A stretch of DNA of 64,000 nucleotides from Arenibacter algicola. Its GTDB lineage: Bacteria; Bacteroidota; Bacteroidia; Flavobacteriales; Flavobacteriaceae. The notes beneath the pieces were generated by a model. The model did not search any database, had not been told where the DNA came from, and worked only from the letters and a program-made list of their open reading frames with translations. The DNA lies in the NCBI RefSeq assembly GCF_000733925.1, contig NZ_JPOO01000003.1, forward strand, positions 930,001 to 994,000. Direction: 5' to 3'. The position numbers and the translations under genes are program-made. Numbering within the stretch: the first letter of the stretch is position 1; the number at the start of each line of letters is the position of its first letter. Below, piece after piece: positions 61,803-64,000 of the stretch.

Positions 61803-61873
61803 GTATTTTTACATTTTCAAGATTGTAAATGTAAATAATATCACCTCAATAATTATACGAAGGTAAGAAGTAT

Positions 61874-62638
61874 ATGGATTTAAAAAACAAACATTTTGTT
61901 ATAATTGCAACAACATTACTTTTGCTGGGTTGCAAGGAATCCGTTCCCAAGCTAAGAAACATTGAGGGACAAAGGATTCAGATCAATTATTCTTCCAGCC
62001 CAAAAGATTCAATAGAAAACGTCATCGCCCCATATCGGAAGAGGATCAACCAGGTTTTGGACAGTGTTTTGGCCTATGCCCCAACAGCTATATCCAAAAC
62101 AGATGGTACACTGAATTCTCCCGCCGGCAATTTAATGGCAGACATTGTAATGCAGGAAGTAAATCCTGTTTTTACCACCAGAACTGGGCAACAAATAGAT
62201 TTTGTTCTTCTTAACTTTGGGAGTATCCGATCCGTAATTTCACAAGGAAACATTACCGAACGCACGGCCTATGAAGTTATGCCCTTTGAAAATTCGGTGG
62301 TTATAGCCGAATTGGACGGCAAGGCCATTAGGGCCATGGTAACATTCCTAATAAAGTCCAGTGTTGCCCACCCAATTTCGGGGATACAAATAATAGTGGA
62401 TAAAAATAAAAGTTTGCAAGCCGTAAACATTCAAGGAAAACCCTTTGATGAAAACAAGACCTATTATGTTGCCACTTCGGACTATTTGATCACTGGTGGT
62501 GATAAAATGGATTTTTTAAAAGAGTATATTTCTTTGACGGATTCAGATTATCTAATAAGAAATACCCTGATAGATTATTTTAAAAAAATAGACACCCTTA
62601 CGGCAGCTACGGATGACCGGTTTATGCAAATCAAATAA
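61874..62638 (+). CDS. 5'-nucleotidase C-terminal domain lipoprotein
   Basis: A 254-residue protein with a lipoprotein signal (KHFVIIATTLLLLGCKESV, lipobox Cys at residue 18). The rest is the 5'-nucleotidase C-terminal (substrate-binding) domain: NSPAGNLMADIVMQEV, FVLLNFGSIRSVISQGNITE, AYEVMPFENSVVIAELDGKA and TYYVATSDYLITGGDKMDFL. The metallophosphatase half is the next gene, two bases downstream, so the usual single enzyme is encoded as two proteins. It probably acts on nucleotides in the periplasm. Confidence 0.92.
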   Translation: MDLKNKHFVIIATTLLLLGCKESVPKLRNIEGQRIQINYSSSPKDSIENVIAPYRKRINQVLDSVLAYAPTAISKTDGTLNSPAGNLMADIVMQEVNPVFTTRTGQQIDFVLLNFGSIRSVISQGNITERTAYEVMPFENSVVIAELDGKAIRAMVTFLIKSSVAHPISGIQIIVDKNKSLQAVNIQGKPFDENKTYYVATSDYLITGGDKMDFLKEYISLTDSDYLIRNTLIDYFKKIDTLTAATDDRFMQIK

Positions 62639-62640
62639 TT

Positions 62641-63552
62641 ATGGAACGTAGAAAATTTATATCCGGATCAGCTGCTTCTGCCGCTTTTATAAGTATGGGA
62701 GGGTTATCCATGAATTCTTGCCGAAATTCTGCAAAGAAACACATTACTATTCTACACACCAACGATGTACACAGCCATATAGATCCCTTTCCTATCAACC
62801 ATTCGGCCTACCCCAATTTGGGCGGTTTGGCAAGAAGGGCAACTTTGGTGGATCAAATCCGAAAAGAAAACCCTAATACCCTATTATTTGATGCTGGCGA
62901 CATTTTTCAGGGTACGCCCTACTTCAATTTCTATGGGGGAGAATTGGAATTTAAACTAATGAGCATGTTGAAATATGATGCTGCCACCATTGGCAATCAC
63001 GATTTTGACAATGGCCTAAACGGCCTTTATGCCCAACTGCCCTACGCCAGCTTCGATTTCTTATCGGCCAATTACGACTTCAGTAATACCCTTATGGATG
63101 GTCATGTGCAACCATATAAAACTTATATGGTTGATGGAATAAAGATTGGAGTTTTTGGATTGGGAATAGAGCTGGCCGGGTTGGTCACCAAAAAATTGTA
63201 CCAAGAGACCGTCTATCTAGATCCCATAGAAATTGCACAAGACTTGGGCCGCACCTTAAAGGAGGAGGAGAAATGTGATTTAATTATTTGTCTTTCCCAT
63301 TTAGGATATCAATATCAAAACCCTCAAAAGCCCGATGATCTAAAATTAGCGGCCAGAACGGAGAACATTGATTTGATTATTGGCGGACATACACATACAT
63401 TTTTGGATAGGCCCACCATAACCAACAATCGAAAAAACGAACAAATATTAGTAAACCAGGTAGGCTGCTTCGGCATTAATTTAGGCCGAATAGACTATTA
63501 TTTTGACGATGCCAAGGAAAACGTTTCCCAGGGAGTGTCCATTAAGGTATAA
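62641..63552 (+). CDS. 5'-nucleotidase-type metallophosphatase (N-terminal half)
   Basis: A 303-residue protein with a Tat-like signal (ERRKFISGSAASAAFISMG). The metal-site motifs of the UshA group are complete: ILHTNDVHSHIDPF, LLFDAGDIFQGTPYFNF, ATIGNHDFDNGLNG, LIICLSHLGYQYQ and IDLIIGGHTHTFLDRP. It ends before the C-terminal substrate-binding domain, which the preceding gene encodes. The two products should work together in the periplasm. The fdhD gene follows after nine bases and may be cotranscribed. Confidence 0.94.
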   Translation: MERRKFISGSAASAAFISMGGLSMNSCRNSAKKHITILHTNDVHSHIDPFPINHSAYPNLGGLARRATLVDQIRKENPNTLLFDAGDIFQGTPYFNFYGGELEFKLMSMLKYDAATIGNHDFDNGLNGLYAQLPYASFDFLSANYDFSNTLMDGHVQPYKTYMVDGIKIGVFGLGIELAGLVTKKLYQETVYLDPIEIAQDLGRTLKEEEKCDLIICLSHLGYQYQNPQKPDDLKLAARTENIDLIIGGHTHTFLDRPTITNNRKNEQILVNQVGCFGINLGRIDYYFDDAKENVSQGVSIKV

Positions 63553-63561
63553 CCGCATATT

Positions 63562-64000
63562 ATGATTAAGGAAAAAGGGAAATCTATAGTTTCAAAAAAA
63601 ATTATCAAAATTCTGGGAGATGATTTTCTGGAACACACAGACGCTATAGCGGTTGAAGAACCCTTACAAATTAGTATCAGTGTTTTAAAAGGGGATTCCC
63701 CCATTACCAATAAAAATATCTCCATTACTATGAGAACGCCAGGTCATGATAAGGACCTGGCCATTGGATTTCTGTTTACCGAGGGTATCATCCAAGCTTC
63801 CAATCAAATAAAAAAGGTCACCCATGATGAAAATAGTATAAATGTCCATCTAATTAATTCCGAAAACATAGATCTTGGTAAACTGGAGCGACATTTCTAC
63901 ACCAGCAGTAGTTGCGGTGTTTGTGGCAAAGCAAGTATTGAAGCCATAAAAACAATCTGTCGCCTACCTCCATCCGCAGCGGATTTTCAGATCGAAAAAA
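63562..64000 (+). CDS. fdhD: sulfurtransferase FdhD, partial (runs off the window)
   Basis: The frame from ATG at 63562 is open to the last base and gives 146 residues. FdhD passes sulfur from IscS to the molybdenum cofactor of formate dehydrogenase. The segments VEEPLQISISV, TMRTPGHDKDLAIGFLFTEG and the Cys pair in SSCGVCGKASIEAI are diagnostic. The C-terminal half is missing. It suggests a molybdenum formate dehydrogenase in this organism; that enzyme is not in the window. Confidence 0.93.
   Translation, partial: MIKEKGKSIVSKKIIKILGDDFLEHTDAIAVEEPLQISISVLKGDSPITNKNISITMRTPGHDKDLAIGFLFTEGIIQASNQIKKVTHDENSINVHLINSENIDLGKLERHFYTSSSCGVCGKASIEAIKTICRLPPSAADFQIEK

Overview
The window looks like a chromosomal segment of a marine-type Flavobacteriaceae (Bacteroidota). 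The reasons are the A+T-rich sequence, promoters of the Bacteroidota type (TTG, 17-20 bases, TAnnTTTG), a type IX secretion PorP/SprF protein, a bacillithiol protein YtxJ, many Cys-lipoproteins and several proteins of flavobacterial type (DUF4835-, DUF6503- and DUF6913-like). I see no phage, insertion sequence, tRNA, rRNA or CRISPR array. Most of it is ordinary core genome on both strands in short operons.

Layout. 0-11 kb: a PD40/propeller protein end, a secreted propeller-toroid protein, panB, an RluA pseudouridine synthase, a DMT transporter, leuA-leuB and a TlpA-like lipoprotein. 11-24.5 kb: pheT with an inverted repeat over its promoter, a fasciclin protein, an ABC-F ATPase whose second Walker A motif is lost, a thioredoxin-fold lipoprotein without its cysteines, a transaldolase-like aldolase, an SDR, the SRP RNA with a textbook promoter, glutamine cyclotransferase, a thioesterase and a beta-helix lipoprotein. 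24.5-29.9 kb: the most interesting accessory block, described below. 30-49 kb: glyA/fahA, a lipoprotein, ytxJ, clpB, a TetR regulator, a PorP/SprF fusion, smpB, pcm, an oxidoreductase, a 3-hydroxyacyl-CoA dehydrogenase, a YggS protein, a DnaQ/GIY-YIG nuclease, a K+ channel, miaA and gluconokinase. 49-64 kb: an RprXY-like two-component system, coaE-ybbR-glycosyltransferase, fabI, the bamD-rpoZ-coaBC-DUF4835(-recN) operon, dapA, a split 5'-nucleotidase pair and the start of fdhD.

Candidate undescribed system (24.58-29.85 kb). In order it holds a LytTR regulator with a pseudo-receiver (phospho-Asp replaced by His), a secreted protein made almost only of 28-residue tandem repeats kept constant by synonymous change, a strong terminator, a histidine kinase with a TPR sensor domain, a NarL-like response regulator and an unrecognised protein. 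The first and last genes share a 24-base palindromic element (23/24 identical) set at exactly the same distance (29 bases) from a -7-like box, with no -33 box at either promoter. I infer a self-contained signalling locus. One testable idea is that the repeat protein, or peptides from it, is the ligand of the TPR kinase and that one of the regulators works at the shared palindrome.
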